Source: Limnochordia bacterium (lineage in GTDB: Bacteria > Bacillota > Limnochordia > Darwinibacteriales > DTU012). Taken from it: a DNA stretch of 6,040 bases. Below are positions 5,925 to 6,040 of the stretch, in pieces. A program made the position numbers and the translations under genes. The DNA is taken from contig SKHL01000177.1 of assembly GCA_007116995.1 (NCBI GenBank), positions 1-6,040 of the forward strand, written 5' to 3'. Under the pieces are notes generated by a model. That model searched no databases. It was not told where the DNA came from and saw only the letters and a list, made by a program, of their open reading frames with translations. The first letter of the stretch is position 1. Each line of letters begins with the position of its first letter.

Positions 5925-6040
5925 TGAAGTTAGATGAAAAAGATAAAAAAATATTAGCTGTGTTAAATAAAAAAGAAAGAAAAAGCATTGCAAACATATC
6001 AAGAGCTACAGGAATACAAAGAGATAGCGTTCTTTATAGA
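5921..6040 (+). CDS. Winged-helix DNA-binding protein, Lrp/AsnC-like N-terminus (3' truncated)
   Basis: An open frame runs to the window edge and gives 40 residues from the Met at 5921, or 44 from an in-frame ATG at 5909. It begins MLKLDEKDKKILAVLNKK and continues with IANISRATGIQRDSVLYR. This is the pattern of an N-terminal helix-turn-helix in Lrp/AsnC-like winged-helix regulators: LDEKDKKIL leads into the fold, and the second half is a recognition-helix motif. Composition is unlike the neighbours: very AT-rich, Lys-rich, all four Arg codons AGA and three of the four Ile codons ATA (counted from 5921). The style recalls small-genome archaea, but that is an impression. The C-terminal effector domain is not in the window, so ligand and targets are unknown. 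It is divergent from the YibE/F gene. Confidence 0.6.
   Translation, partial: MLKLDEKDKKILAVLNKKERKSIANISRATGIQRDSVLYR

Overview
The window looks like a fragment of an anaerobic Bacillota (Clostridia-type) chromosome. It carries the 3' end of a murB gene, a complete three-gene operon for a soluble NAD(H)-linked [FeFe] hydrogenase, and a YibE/F-family membrane protein. It ends in a short, very AT-rich segment that does not resemble the rest. The assignment to Bacillota rests on the proteins' general character, the strong Shine-Dalgarno sequences and the HydCBA subunit set; no rRNA or other phylogenetic marker is present.

Layout, left to right. Bases 2-307 (+) encode the C-terminus of MurB (peptidoglycan precursor synthesis), cut by the window edge. 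A bidirectional intrinsic terminator at 340-373 separates it from the convergent hydrogenase operon, which runs leftward as hydC (NuoE-like, 3930-4415), hydB (NuoF-like, 2127-3914), then hydA (catalytic, 378-2120). Gaps are 15 and 6 bp, and each downstream ribosome-binding site overlaps the preceding stop codon, so this is one transcription and translation unit. The 248-bp region 4416-4663 holds the likely operon promoter, several Rex-like operator candidates and a leader stem-loop followed by a U-tract. Upstream on the same strand is a YibE/F membrane protein of unknown function (4664-5791).

How the genes work together. HydC, HydB and HydA together carry cysteine sets for [2Fe-2S] centres, several [4Fe-4S] centres, an FMN/NAD(H) site and the H-cluster. 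This forms an electron path from NAD(H) on HydB to H2 on HydA. The set fits either an electron-bifurcating HydABC or a simple NADH-dependent hydrogenase; the sequence does not settle which. The H-cluster maturases (HydE, F, G) are not in the window.

The last roughly 220 bases (5821-6040) are about 22% GC by hand count. They encode the start of a winged-helix DNA-binding protein with AGA-only arginine codons, preceded by an archaeal-looking TATA element and a perfect 9-bp inverted repeat. This is either an acquired AT-rich gene or an assembly join to another genome, and it is the part most worth checking. I found no CRISPR array, insertion sequence, tRNA or rRNA, and no clearly novel multi-gene system.
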